Shown here in pieces: positions 43,349-51,556 of a stretch of 51,556 nucleotides of DNA. A program made the position numbers and the translations under genes. The notes under the pieces are model-generated. The model ran no database searches and was not told the origin of the DNA. It worked only from the letters and a program-made list of their open reading frames with translations. The first letter of the stretch is position 1. Every line of letters starts with the position of its first letter. Origin of the DNA: Rikenellaceae bacterium (GTDB taxonomy: Bacteria > Bacteroidota > Bacteroidia > Bacteroidales > Rikenellaceae); contig SUZF01000016.1 in the NCBI GenBank assembly GCA_015060065.1, forward strand, positions 1 to 51,556. The letters run 5' to 3'.

Positions 43349-44710
43349 ATGGCTGCAACCAATAGCAATCTCTTTACGGAGCGTTTTCGCAAGTATGTAA
43401 GCGACAACGAACTCTTTACCGCCGATGATCGCATTCTGCTGACGGTGTCGGGCGGTGTCGATTCGATGGTTATGCTCTCGCTCTTCACGGAGTGTGGCTT
43501 CAATGTGGGAGTTGCACACTGCAACTTCTGTCTGCGCGGAGCCGAGAGTGACGAAGACGAGGTGTTGGTTGCCGAGGAGGCTCGCAAGCGAGGCATCGAG
43601 TGCTACAATCGTCGCTTCGACACACAGGGCGAGATGGAGCGCACGGGCGAATCGATGGAGATGGCGGCACGAAGGCTCCGCTATGAGTGGTTTGATGAGT
43701 TGTGTGCCGAACACGGATACACGACAATTGCCGTGGCGCACCATATTGACGACTCGATAGAGACCTTTTTTATCAACTTATTGCGTGGCACGGGACTACG
43801 CGGATTGACGGGTATCACTACTCGTCGCAACAACATTATCCGCCCGCTGATGTTCGCCACACGCAAAGAGATTACCGAGTATGCCGTGGCTCGCCAAATA
43901 CCCTACCGCGAGGATTCATCGAATCGCTCCACCAAGTACCTGCGTAACAAAATACGCCTCGGCTTGGTACCGATGATTCGTGAGATAAACCCGAAATTTA
44001 CCTCGCTGATGCGCGGGAATATCGCTCATCTGGCAGAGGCTCAAATATTTGTCAATTACGCTATCGACATCATCCGTCAAACGGTTATCGAGGAGCAGAA
44101 CGGCATACACAAACTACACCTCAACCGCTTGGGCGACCGCATACCTCAAAACTTCGTGGCATACGAGATTCTCAACTCGACCTACGGATTCAAAAGCGAT
44201 GTGGTCAATGCACTGATGCGTGCATACCATGCCGGAGTGACGGGCAAACGCTTCTACTCGAAAGAGTGGGTAGCATACCTTGAACGAGGCGAGATAGCAA
44301 TTGCACCCATCGCCGATGATGACGACTGCGAAATCATGGTTAATGCCGATGACCTGCGCTCGTTCTGTGGCAACTCGGTACTTTACTATGAGCATACCGA
44401 CATCGACAGCATCAAGACCTTCGGGGTTCCGGAGAATATGGCTCAAATAGATGCTGACCGCCTGCAATATCCGCTCCGCCTGCGTCGTTGGCGTGCGGGA
44501 GATTGGTTTGTGCCATTCGGAATGTCGGGACGCAAGAAGGTTGGAGATTTTTTGACCGACACAAAAGTTTCGGCTCCGGAGCGCAAACGCCAGTTTGTAC
44601 TGCTTTCGGGCGAAGATATCGTTTGGATTGTGGGGCGACGTATCGACGACCGCTTTGCCCTCACCTCCGAGAGCGAAAACGTATTGAAAATCACACGAGA
44701 AATTATCTGA
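43349..44710 (+). CDS. tilS: tRNA(Ile)-lysidine synthetase
   Basis: TilS attaches lysine to C34 of the CAU-anticodon isoleucine tRNA so that it reads AUA. The 453-residue product has the PP-loop LLTVSGGVDSMVML near residue 32, followed by GVAHCNFCLRG and VAHHIDDSIETFFINLLRGTGLRGLTGI, characteristic of TilS. The C-terminal domain has LRLRRWRAGDWFVPFGMSGRKKVGDFL. It lies 2 nt before holA, so the two are almost certainly coupled. Confidence 0.95.
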   Translation: MAATNSNLFTERFRKYVSDNELFTADDRILLTVSGGVDSMVMLSLFTECGFNVGVAHCNFCLRGAESDEDEVLVAEEARKRGIECYNRRFDTQGEMERTGESMEMAARRLRYEWFDELCAEHGYTTIAVAHHIDDSIETFFINLLRGTGLRGLTGITTRRNNIIRPLMFATRKEITEYAVARQIPYREDSSNRSTKYLRNKIRLGLVPMIREINPKFTSLMRGNIAHLAEAQIFVNYAIDIIRQTVIEEQNGIHKLHLNRLGDRIPQNFVAYEILNSTYGFKSDVVNALMRAYHAGVTGKRFYSKEWVAYLERGEIAIAPIADDDDCEIMVNADDLRSFCGNSVLYYEHTDIDSIKTFGVPENMAQIDADRLQYPLRLRRWRAGDWFVPFGMSGRKKVGDFLTDTKVSAPERKRQFVLLSGEDIVWIVGRRIDDRFALTSESENVLKITREII

Positions 44711-44712
44711 TA

Positions 44713-45783
44713 ATGGCAAAAAGCACACTGAAATTCAAAGATAGCATCGCAGCATTCGACTCGCTCACACGCGATATCTCGGCACGAAGATTTGCCCCGA
44801 TATATCTGCTTATGGGCGAGGAGTCGTTCTTTATCGACCGTCTGTGCGAGCAACTCGCAGGCTCGATACTGAACGAGGCGGAGCGTTCCTTCAACCAGAT
44901 AACGCTCTATGGCAAAGACAGCGATGCCGGCACGGTTGTAAACTATTGCCGTCAGATGCCGATGATGGGTGCCTACGAGGTCATCATTCTCAAAGAGGCG
45001 CAGCAGTTGCGCGACATCGACAAACTCTCGCTCTACACCACAAAGCCCTCTGCCACGACGATACTTATCATCTGCCATAAGGAGAAGAACGTCGATAAAC
45101 GCTCTTCGCTCTACAAGAGCGCATCGGCAAACGGAGTGGTCTTCGAATCGATACGTCCGCGCGACTACGAAATTGGCCCGTGGCTCACAGATTATATCGC
45201 ATCGAAGGGGTGTTCGATTACGCCCAAGGGGTTAGCCATGCTCACCGACCACCTCGGCACCGATATCGCCAAGATTTCAAACGAGATTGCCAAGTTGCTG
45301 GTTTCACTGCCGGAGGGAACAAAGCAGATTACCGATGTACATATCGAGGAGAATGTCGGTATCTCGAAGGATTTTAATAACTTCGAGTTGTGCAAGGCGG
45401 TGGTTACGCGCGATGTAAAACGCGCCCTGACCATAGCCGAACACTTTGCCCGCAATCCGAAGGACAACCCTCTGCTGGTCACGGTCTTGGCTCTCTTTGG
45501 CAAGTTCCGTGAGATGTTCGTCATAAACTACCTGCGTTGGCAGTCGCGCCACAAGCAGACTCCCTTCCCAAGCGATGCAGAACTTATGGGCCTTGCCAAA
45601 ATCAACAACATATACGCACTGCGCGAGGCCAAGGAGGTGTCGGCACAGTGGCAGAACAGCAAGGTCTTTGCCGTGCTTGGACTGCTACGCGAGTATGATG
45701 CCAAAAGTAAGGGAGTGAATGCCGGAGGTGCCACCGAAGGGGAACTTCTGCGAGAACTTCTGTTGAAGATTTTTATGCAGTAG
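44713..45783 (+). CDS. holA: DNA polymerase III subunit delta
   Basis: Delta opens the sliding clamp in the clamp-loader complex. The frame extends upstream to 44488, but that part lies inside tilS. The ATG at 44713 (MAKSTLKFKDSIAAFDSLTRDI) begins 2 nt after the tilS stop and gives 356 residues, normal for HolA. The fold is recognisable from APIYLLMGEESFFIDRLCEQL, YEVIILKEAQQL and ITDVHIEENVGISKDFNNFEL. It is followed by the aminotransferase-IV-like gene after about 30 nt. Confidence 0.92.
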   Translation: MAKSTLKFKDSIAAFDSLTRDISARRFAPIYLLMGEESFFIDRLCEQLAGSILNEAERSFNQITLYGKDSDAGTVVNYCRQMPMMGAYEVIILKEAQQLRDIDKLSLYTTKPSATTILIICHKEKNVDKRSSLYKSASANGVVFESIRPRDYEIGPWLTDYIASKGCSITPKGLAMLTDHLGTDIAKISNEIAKLLVSLPEGTKQITDVHIEENVGISKDFNNFELCKAVVTRDVKRALTIAEHFARNPKDNPLLVTVLALFGKFREMFVINYLRWQSRHKQTPFPSDAELMGLAKINNIYALREAKEVSAQWQNSKVFAVLGLLREYDAKSKGVNAGGATEGELLRELLLKIFMQ

Positions 45784-45815
45784 GCGACCTCTGACCTACT
45801 ATATATATAAATAAT

Positions 45816-46568
45816 ATGATTAAGAGTTGCTACATAGATGGCATTCCGAGCGAGCGAGATAACTTCCCGGAGGGAGTCTATGTCTATCAGCCGATAATGA
45901 CCTTCGGACATCGGGCATTACACCTCGACTCATATCTCGCGCTCCTGCGCGAGGCGTCGCTCGATACGTTGCATAGCGACCGAGTCCCGGACATCGCCCC
46001 CACAGCGCAACTCATATCAGACTTTCTGCGTCGTAACGGCTACCCTGCAACAATGCCTGCACACGTCGAACTGCGCATCTATCGCTCCGGAGAGATTGTC
46101 CTGCTCGGTGGCGAAGTGTCGCTATATCCGCAGGTCGGCTTGCGTTTGCTGATGCCGTCGGGTACCGATATCGAATACGACCTACCCTTCTCGGAGCATC
46201 ACACCTCCTCGCGTCGGGCAGCAGCCGAGATTGCCCAAATCGAAGCCGAGGCTCACGAAGCAAGGGTTGCCATACGTATCGACAGCAATGGTTTTGTCTG
46301 CTCGGCAGACGATGCCGAAATATTTATCGTCAGGGAGTATTCGATAACGACACCGCAAACCCCTCGCAGTGTCGAGGGCAGAATGCTCGCCAAGGCGATA
46401 CACCGCGCAGGGATGTCACTCCTCACGGAGCCTATATCTCGCGAGATGCTCGACTCTGCCGATGAGATTTTTTACATCGACCATCGCGGCATTACGGCAT
46501 TGGGCAGTTTCAACGGCAAGCCGCTGATGCACATCCTTGCCGAGAAAATCGCCAAATACTTGGAGTAG
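45816..46568 (+). CDS. Class-IV aminotransferase-like protein without the catalytic lysine
   Basis: The 250-residue product has the fold-type IV layout: an N-terminal FGHRALHLDSYLALL domain, a central segment, then IDSNGFVCSADDAEIFIVREY and a C-terminal EIFYIDHRGITALGSFNG. In true class-IV enzymes (BCAT, PabC, D-amino-acid transaminase) a Lys forms the Schiff base with PLP in the middle of the chain, before the SNGFV-like block. Here the corresponding stretch reads HHTSSRRAAAEIA, and no Lys occurs anywhere between residue 3 and about residue 195. It is probably a non-PLP or substrate-binding derivative. It follows holA. Confidence 0.75.
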   Translation: MIKSCYIDGIPSERDNFPEGVYVYQPIMTFGHRALHLDSYLALLREASLDTLHSDRVPDIAPTAQLISDFLRRNGYPATMPAHVELRIYRSGEIVLLGGEVSLYPQVGLRLLMPSGTDIEYDLPFSEHHTSSRRAAAEIAQIEAEAHEARVAIRIDSNGFVCSADDAEIFIVREYSITTPQTPRSVEGRMLAKAIHRAGMSLLTEPISREMLDSADEIFYIDHRGITALGSFNGKPLMHILAEKIAKYLE

Positions 46569-46601
46569 GCCGTCATCGTACTACCCCACTCCGTAATCTA
46601 C

Positions 46602-47912
46602 CTATATAAAGAACTTCAACAGGAACAACACGGCAAGGATATACATTCCGACCTTCACACGTCGGAAGTTGCCACTGCACGTATTGATAAAGACATAACT
46701 CAAATGTCCGAGAACGATACCATCCGAAATACTATAAGTTAGCGGAATGCAGAGCATGCAGACAAATGCCGGAATGGCATCTGCATAGTTCTCGAAGTCG
46801 ATTTTGCGTACCTCCGCCATCATCATCACACCAACAAGCAACAAGACGGGCGTCGTTGCCGCTGTGGGGATTGCGAGGAAGAATGGCGCAAAGAGTAGCG
46901 ACAATGCGAAGCACACGCCCGCAACAAGAGCCGTAAGACCACTGCGACCACCCTCATTTACACCTGCGGCACTCTCCACAAATGTTGTTACAGTGCTGGA
47001 ACCCAACAACGCACCTCCCGTGGTAGCCACGGCATCGACCATAAATGCCTGTTTCAGGCGGGGAATCGAGCCGTCAGCATTGACCATTCCGGCTCGCGAG
47101 GTCACTCCGATAATCGTTCCGATAGTGTCGAACAAATCGACAAACAACAACGAGAAGACAATAGCCACCATCTCGCCGGAGAAGATTTTGCTCCATTCGA
47201 GTTTACAGAAGATTGGCTCTATCGAGGGAGGCGTACTCATCACTCCCGTAAATTTGGTCACGCCCAACGGAATACCGATAAGCGTGGTTATCACGATACC
47301 GAGCAGCAAAGCTCCCTTAACCCTCTTGACCAGCAGCACCGACGTAATCACAACTCCCAAGATAGTCAAGATAACCGACGGACTTGACAAATCTCCGAGC
47401 GACACGAGCGTAGCATCATTGCGTACAATGATATCGGCATTGTGCAGACCGATGAAGGCGATATAAAGACCTATACCGATACCTATTGCCCGTTTTAGCG
47501 GGTCGGGTATTACCTCGACAATCTTCTCGCGCAGGTTGGTAACCGTCAGCAGGATAAATAACAAACCCTCGATAAAGACCGCAGTCAGCGCAAACTGCCA
47601 CGAATATCCCATCATCTGGCAGATGGAGTATGCAAAAAAGGCATTCAAACCCATACCCGGAGCGAGAGCAAATGGCATCTTGGCATAAACTCCCATCAAT
47701 ATCGTCGCTATCGCTGACACGAGGGCGGTAGTGGTAAAGAGTGCGCCCTTGTCCATTCCCGTAGCACTCATCACATCGGGATTTACGGCAAGAATATATG
47801 CCATTGTAAGGAACGTAGTGCATCCCGCCATAATCTCCACGCGGGCAGTATGTTCATTTGGGTTAAAGCCTACGGCTCTCTGCAAAAAGCCTTTTATCTG
47901 TGCTGTTGTCAT
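46602..47912 (-). CDS. NCS2-family purine permease (AdeQ/GhxP-like)
   Basis: A cytoplasmic-membrane permease for nucleobases, most similar in pattern to the hypoxanthine/guanine/adenine branch. The 436-residue form starts MTTAQIKGFLQRAVGFNPN. The in-frame ATG at 47945 is rejected because it overlaps the -7 promoter box. There are 12 or more hydrophobic segments, the early TTFLTMAYILAVNP helix, APGMGLNAFFAYSICQMMG, and SSTVTTFVESAAGVNEGGRSGLTALVAG, all family signatures. It lies downstream of the MFS terminator and convergent with the class-IV-like gene. Confidence 0.9.
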   Translation of the reverse strand: MTTAQIKGFLQRAVGFNPNEHTARVEIMAGCTTFLTMAYILAVNPDVMSATGMDKGALFTTTALVSAIATILMGVYAKMPFALAPGMGLNAFFAYSICQMMGYSWQFALTAVFIEGLLFILLTVTNLREKIVEVIPDPLKRAIGIGIGLYIAFIGLHNADIIVRNDATLVSLGDLSSPSVILTILGVVITSVLLVKRVKGALLLGIVITTLIGIPLGVTKFTGVMSTPPSIEPIFCKLEWSKIFSGEMVAIVFSLLFVDLFDTIGTIIGVTSRAGMVNADGSIPRLKQAFMVDAVATTGGALLGSSTVTTFVESAAGVNEGGRSGLTALVAGVCFALSLLFAPFFLAIPTAATTPVLLLVGVMMMAEVRKIDFENYADAIPAFVCMLCIPLTYSISDGIVLGHLSYVFINTCSGNFRRVKVGMYILAVLFLLKFFI

Positions 47913-47942
47913 AATGTTCAGGTCATTTTTCAAATCCACGGA

Positions 47943-47950
47943 CAAAGGTA
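47943..47950 (-). promoter_or_regulatory. -7 element of the purine permease promoter
   Basis: TACCTTTG on the minus strand, about 30 nt before the chosen ATG at 47912; the -33 box is not clear. Confidence 0.45.
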
Positions 47951-47993
47951 CACATTTTCACACAACACACCACTCTCCTCTCTACAAAAAAAT

Positions 47994-48027
47994 CGGGCAA
48001 AGCGACCTTCTTGGTCTGCCTTGCCCG
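47994..48027 (-). terminator. Intrinsic terminator of the MFS transporter gene
   Basis: CGGGCAA (47994-48000) pairs with TTGCCCG (48021-48027), with inner GACC/GGTC pairing, and on the minus strand it is followed by a run of seven T. This is a textbook Rho-independent terminator for the leftward MFS gene. Confidence 0.85.
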
Positions 48028-48064
48028 AAATCTTCACGACCGAAGTCGTAAAATCTATCACTAC

Positions 48065-49366
48065 TTATGCAGTCGGGATATCCTTATTCACGTTCTTCGA
48101 GCCTACCAATGCGTAGAAGAGCAGGTAAGCCAAGCCGGCAACGATTACCCAGTAGCTGGTCAGGTAACCTGCACCGCCATTGGTCATATCGACAACAAAG
48201 TTCTGGATGAACGGCAGAATACCACCACCGCAAACCATTGCCATAAAGATACCTGCACCCTTCTCGGTGTACTTACCAAGACCCTCAACAGCAAGGTTGA
48301 AGATACCACCCCACATTACCGATGTGCAGAGACCGCACAGAACGAGCAATGCTGCATTTACGGGAACAGATGCCATACCGAAACCTGCGGTACCCTTGAA
48401 TACGGGGAGATTTACAGCCGTTGCGGGATTGAGGAACATTGCGCAGAGTACCAAAACAAGACCTACACACGATACAGCCGAAAGCATCGACTTTGCCGAA
48501 ACCTTTGCACCGAGTGCAGCACCAGCCAAACGACCTACGAGCATCAGCAACCAATAGGTAGCCGTTACCGTTCCGGCGATAGCCTCGGCACCCGACTCTA
48601 CGTTCAGACCGCCATTCTGCAACCACTTCTGCAATACGTTGGGAATACCTACCTCAACACCTACATAGATGAAGATTGCAACAGCACCCAGAACGAAGTG
48701 ACGGAACGACATAGGACCATACTGCGACTTCTGCTCTGCCTTTGCCATACCAACCGTAGGATTCTCCGGGATATTCGTGAAGAGAATAACCAAAAATGCC
48801 ACAGCGAAGATAGCCAACGCAATGAACATCAAGGGGAATACCTGACTAATCTTTGCATCAACGATGCTCGGAACGAATACACCCGTAAGGAAGATTACGG
48901 CAGTACCCATCAACGAGTTGAACGAGCCACCCACCTGAACGAGTTGATTACCGCGGTTACCACCGCCACCGAGTTTGTTGAGCATCGGATTTACCACGAT
49001 GTTAAGCATACACATCGAGAAACCTGCGATGAAAGCACCCAGCAGATATACTCCGAATGCGAGGTTACCGGTCAAAAGACCTGCGATGGTCTGAACACCT
49101 ACGCCCGTAAAGCCTACCAACACAGCAGCCAGAGCGGTAAATTTGTAACCCTTCTTCTGCAAGAGATTACCTGCGGGGATACCCATTACAGCGTATGCAA
49201 TAAAGTTGCACAACACGCCGAGCGTACCCATCCAGTTAGCCACGTGGAACTGGTTCTTCAAGATATCGCCCATGGGCGATGCCAGGTTTGTGACAAACGA
49301 AATCATACCGAAGAGCAAGATGCACACGATAATCGCCGGCACATTAGAATTTTGTCTTTTTTCCAT
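48065..49366 (-). CDS. MFS transporter, FucP/glucose-galactose type
   Basis: A proton- or Na+-coupled sugar uptake permease in the inner membrane. The 433-residue protein has about 12 membrane helices. The central GGGGNRGNQLVQVGGSFNSLMGT after NIVVNPMLNKL and the YWLLMLVGRLAGA segment are typical of the Bacteroidota FucP/GluP group. The actual substrate (glucose, galactose, fucose, GlcNAc or other) cannot be read from sequence. It lies 48 nt downstream of the polyprenyl synthase gene and ends at an intrinsic terminator. Confidence 0.85.
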   Translation of the reverse strand: MEKRQNSNVPAIIVCILLFGMISFVTNLASPMGDILKNQFHVANWMGTLGVLCNFIAYAVMGIPAGNLLQKKGYKFTALAAVLVGFTGVGVQTIAGLLTGNLAFGVYLLGAFIAGFSMCMLNIVVNPMLNKLGGGGNRGNQLVQVGGSFNSLMGTAVIFLTGVFVPSIVDAKISQVFPLMFIALAIFAVAFLVILFTNIPENPTVGMAKAEQKSQYGPMSFRHFVLGAVAIFIYVGVEVGIPNVLQKWLQNGGLNVESGAEAIAGTVTATYWLLMLVGRLAGAALGAKVSAKSMLSAVSCVGLVLVLCAMFLNPATAVNLPVFKGTAGFGMASVPVNAALLVLCGLCTSVMWGGIFNLAVEGLGKYTEKGAGIFMAMVCGGGILPFIQNFVVDMTNGGAGYLTSYWVIVAGLAYLLFYALVGSKNVNKDIPTA

Positions 49367-49414
49367 AAAATTTAGATTGGTTAAAATTAAAATTAAGTAT
49401 TGTTTTGCGTAAAT

Positions 49415-50401
49415 TTATCTGTTTCTCTCGGCTATAAATGCACACAAGTCGAGCAGAGCCTGACGATAGGGAGTCTCCTCATATCCGCCAAGTATCGACA
49501 TTGCTCTTTGCAGGTAACTCTTCATCACCTCGGTTGCTGACTCTATACCGCCTGCCGCCACAACTCGCTGCTGCACCTGCTCCACGCAACTCTCATCCGT
49601 CGCGCAACGCTCGACAAGCGAGATTATCTCGGCACGCTCCGCCTCATCCGCCTTTTCGAGCACCTCGATAAGCGGGAGGGTAATTTTACGCTCTCGCAGG
49701 TCGTTATTCGCAGGTTTGCCCGTATCGGCTGTCGGGGTGTAGTCGAGGATATCGTCACGAATCTGGAAAGCGATACCCACAGCCTCGCCAAAACGCTGCA
49801 TCGCTGACACATTCGCAGCCGAGGCTCCCACCGATAATGCTCCTGCCGAAGCACTTACACTCAAAAGGCTTGCCGTCTTCTTGTAGATGATATCGAAATA
49901 GGCATCACGCGAGGTGTCAAGTTTCGATGCGTGGTCGCTCTGGATAAGTTCCCCCTCACAAAGTGTGGTCATCGACTTGATGACGTGCGACACGAGGTCA
50001 AACTGACCGCTCGACAGACCGAGATCCATATTTTTAGCAAGGATATAGTCGCCTACGACCACCGCATTTCTCGACTGCCAACGTGCATTGACCGAGGCTC
50101 TGCCACGACGCATATCCGACTCATCGATAACGTCATCGTGGATGAGCGATGCGACGTGAATCATCTCGACCAACATCGCAGCCAAGAATGTCCGCTTACC
50201 AAAACGACCCTCATTCGCAGAGTTCAATGCGGCCGAGAGCATAACCAAAATGGGACGTATGCCCTTACCTCGCGAAGTAAGCACATATTCGAGCATCTCG
50301 GCTATCAAACCATCCTCGGCACTGAAATTATGCTTGACGAATGTGTCAAACTCGGCAAGTTGAGCCTCTATCGGTTTGCGAATCGTATTGATTGTAATCA
50401 T
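49415..50401 (-). CDS. ispB: Polyprenyl (octaprenyl-type) diphosphate synthase
   Basis: A trans-prenyltransferase that lengthens isoprenoid diphosphates, supplying the menaquinone side chain. The 328-residue length fits. The first Asp-rich motif is in LIHDDVIDESDMRRG, with the chain-length region just upstream, and the second is in FQIRDDILDY. Product length cannot be fixed from sequence. Together with mqnA it fits menaquinone synthesis. It has a plausible -7 element upstream and is divergent from the yfhO-type gene. Confidence 0.9.
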   Translation of the reverse strand: MITINTIRKPIEAQLAEFDTFVKHNFSAEDGLIAEMLEYVLTSRGKGIRPILVMLSAALNSANEGRFGKRTFLAAMLVEMIHVASLIHDDVIDESDMRRGRASVNARWQSRNAVVVGDYILAKNMDLGLSSGQFDLVSHVIKSMTTLCEGELIQSDHASKLDTSRDAYFDIIYKKTASLLSVSASAGALSVGASAANVSAMQRFGEAVGIAFQIRDDILDYTPTADTGKPANNDLRERKITLPLIEVLEKADEAERAEIISLVERCATDESCVEQVQQRVVAAGGIESATEVMKSYLQRAMSILGGYEETPYRQALLDLCAFIAERNR

Positions 50402-50422
50402 TAACAGTTACCGTTTATTTTG

Positions 50423-50430
50423 CAAATATA
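50423..50430 (-). promoter_or_regulatory. -7 element of the ispB promoter
   Basis: TATATTTG on the minus strand lies about 22 nt before the ispB ATG. No convincing -33 box was found. Confidence 0.45.
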
Positions 50431-50476
50431 ATCATTTTTCACATCTTCGACCACTATATGTCAATGTTTTTTTTCG

Positions 50477-50484
50477 TACCTTTG
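50477..50484 (+). promoter_or_regulatory. -7 element of the yfhO-type gene
   Basis: TACCTTTG lies 22 nt before the ATG at 50506. The region at the -33 distance is not a good match. Confidence 0.45.
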
Positions 50485-50505
50485 GCGGTGTATAAAGAGA
50501 AAATT

Positions 50506-51556
50506 ATGAATAAAGCGAAGAGTATAATCTCAAAAATATTGCCCTATGTGGCTCCTATACTGCTCTTTTTCGGTGTTAGCGCGGCATATTTTGCCCCTCA
50601 ATTTGCGGGTAAAGTTCTACCCCAACACGACGTCGAACAGTACGAGGGTATGTGGAGCGACATCCGCTCACACCGCGAGGCTACGGGCGAGGATGCTCAA
50701 TGGACGGGCGGAATGTTCGGCGGAATGCCGGCATACCTTATCAACGTGAAGTACCCGGCACAAGCGGTCAAAAACTCGCTCGGTGCCGTTGTTAAAATTT
50801 TGGACACACCGGCATCGTTCATCTTCTTTGCCATGACGGCATTTTGGGTTATGATGCTCATCTTTGGCGTATCGCCTTGGGTTGGTTTGGTTGCCGCATT
50901 GGCTTACGGCCTCTCGACCTACTTCTTCCTCATTATCGGTGCAGGTCACGTGACGAAGATGTGGGCTTTGGTCTATGCTCCGCTGATGATGGGCGGTGCC
51001 TATATGACTATGCGAGGCAGGATGCTTGCCGGAGGCGTTGTGACGGCACTCTTCACTTCGCTCGAACTCGGAGCCAACCATCCACAGATTACCTACTACT
51101 TTCTGCTGGCAATGCTTCTCTTCTGGGTCAGCGAACTCGTTGTCGCAATCAAAGAGAAGTGCCACGCCTCGTTCTGGAAACGCACAGCAGTTCTTGCTAC
51201 GGCAGGTATCGTCGCCCTCGGCTCGAACTTCGCTCCGTTATGGTACACCTCCCAGCACACCGGTGACACGATGCGAGGTGGCTCGGAACTCGTACAGGAA
51301 CAGACCTCGGATGGAGCCAATGGTCTCGACCTCGAATATGCCACAGCGTGGAGTTACGGCATTGCCGAGAGTTGGAATATGCTCATCCCCGACTTCGCAG
51401 GTGGCGACTCCGGCTCGACATTCTCGGCAAAGGGCCCCGTAGGGGATGTTATGGAGGATTTAGGCTCACGTAACACCGCGACATATCTACCCACCTATTG
51501 GGGCGGACAACCCTACACCGCAGGCCCCACCTACTTGGGTGCAAGCCATATTCCTC
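50506..51556 (+). CDS. YfhO-family membrane protein (N-terminal part)
   Basis: A multi-pass membrane protein of the YfhO family, putative GT-C-type glycosyltransferases. The first 350 codons are in the window. It starts MNKAKSIISKILPYVAPILLFFGVSAAYFAP, with the early PQHDVEQYEGM motif (acidic loop after helix 1) and WTGGMFGGMPAYLI, followed by several hydrophobic helices and a LELGANHPQITYYF segment. The lipid or envelope target is unknown. It is cut by the right window edge. Confidence 0.85.
   Translation, partial: MNKAKSIISKILPYVAPILLFFGVSAAYFAPQFAGKVLPQHDVEQYEGMWSDIRSHREATGEDAQWTGGMFGGMPAYLINVKYPAQAVKNSLGAVVKILDTPASFIFFAMTAFWVMMLIFGVSPWVGLVAALAYGLSTYFFLIIGAGHVTKMWALVYAPLMMGGAYMTMRGRMLAGGVVTALFTSLELGANHPQITYYFLLAMLLFWVSELVVAIKEKCHASFWKRTAVLATAGIVALGSNFAPLWYTSQHTGDTMRGGSELVQEQTSDGANGLDLEYATAWSYGIAESWNMLIPDFAGGDSGSTFSAKGPVGDVMEDLGSRNTATYLPTYWGGQPYTAGPTYLGASHIP

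Noticed and set aside
48011..49375. 454-codon plus-strand frame opposite the MFS transporter
   Set aside because: It is antisense to a transporter with clear family motifs; the product is Cys/His/Thr-rich with no hydrophobic segments or domain.
1..51556. tRNA or rRNA genes
   Set aside because: No cloverleaf-compatible stretch with a conserved T-loop (GTTCRA) in a gene-free interval, and no rRNA-like sequence was found; the gaps are short and explained by promoters and terminators. A covariance search would be needed to exclude small RNAs.

Overview
The window looks like chromosome from a member of the Bacteroidota, most likely order Bacteroidales and probably an Alistipes/Rikenellaceae-type organism. 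The evidence is the recurrent promoter form TTTG-N19..21-TAnnTTTG, the absence of strong Shine-Dalgarno sites, a seven-gene V-type ATPase operon with the DUF2764 subunit, an MqnA (futalosine-route) menaquinone gene, a bamD-rpoZ-coaBC-recN cluster, and families largely confined to this phylum (DUF4301, glucose/galactose-type MFS, HExxH outer-membrane protein). The genus is inference. Neither end of the window is a natural boundary: prfC is cut at the left edge and a YfhO-family gene at the right.

Layout. 1-2610: prfC and nadB on the minus strand, separated by an AT-rich inverted repeat. 2611-4950: pckA (PEP carboxykinase) behind an unusually long leader of 47-bp tandem repeats, closed by a terminator. 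4996-7344: a small unknown gene, then the classical yceD(DUF177)-rpmF-plsX cluster without the usual fabH, closed by a perfect 14-bp hairpin. 7344-16534: a compact, leftward, phage-derived operon of ten intact genes (possibly eleven, counting a 41-codon ORF at its head). It carries a major capsid protein, ClpP-type prohead protease, portal, connector-like protein, three tail/structural proteins, a holin and a muralytic-type protein, all behind a host-type promoter. It has no terminase, integrase, repressor, tape-measure or replication gene. 16660-20721: mqnA, corA, a secreted histidine acid phosphatase and a GlpR/DeoR regulator. 20803-24965: recN, coaBC, rpoZ and bamD as one leftward operon. 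25030-31886: asd, PBP1A, a 1002-residue outer-membrane protein with a metalloprotease-like motif, and a SUI1/YciH factor. 31972-33000: a DUF4435 gene on a nearly leaderless palindromic promoter. 33095-40692: the V-ATPase operon (transcribed E-DUF2764-A-B-D-I-K), whose membrane rotor subunit keeps all positions known to bind Na+. 40813-46568: DUF4301 divergent from murB-tilS-holA-aminotransferase-IV-like. 46602-51556: a purine permease, a sugar MFS transporter, a polyprenyl diphosphate synthase and the truncated yfhO.

Most of the window is core metabolism and envelope biogenesis: NAD and coenzyme A synthesis, lipid and isoprenoid precursors, peptidoglycan, outer-membrane assembly and ion-driven energetics. 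The exception, and the best candidate for an undescribed system, is the capsid-portal-protease-holin operon at 7344-16534. It has no visible decay, runs from a housekeeping-type promoter, is bounded by host genes, and lacks DNA-packaging and mobility functions. That fits a domesticated particle (gene-transfer-agent-like or other) as well as it fits a prophage remnant.
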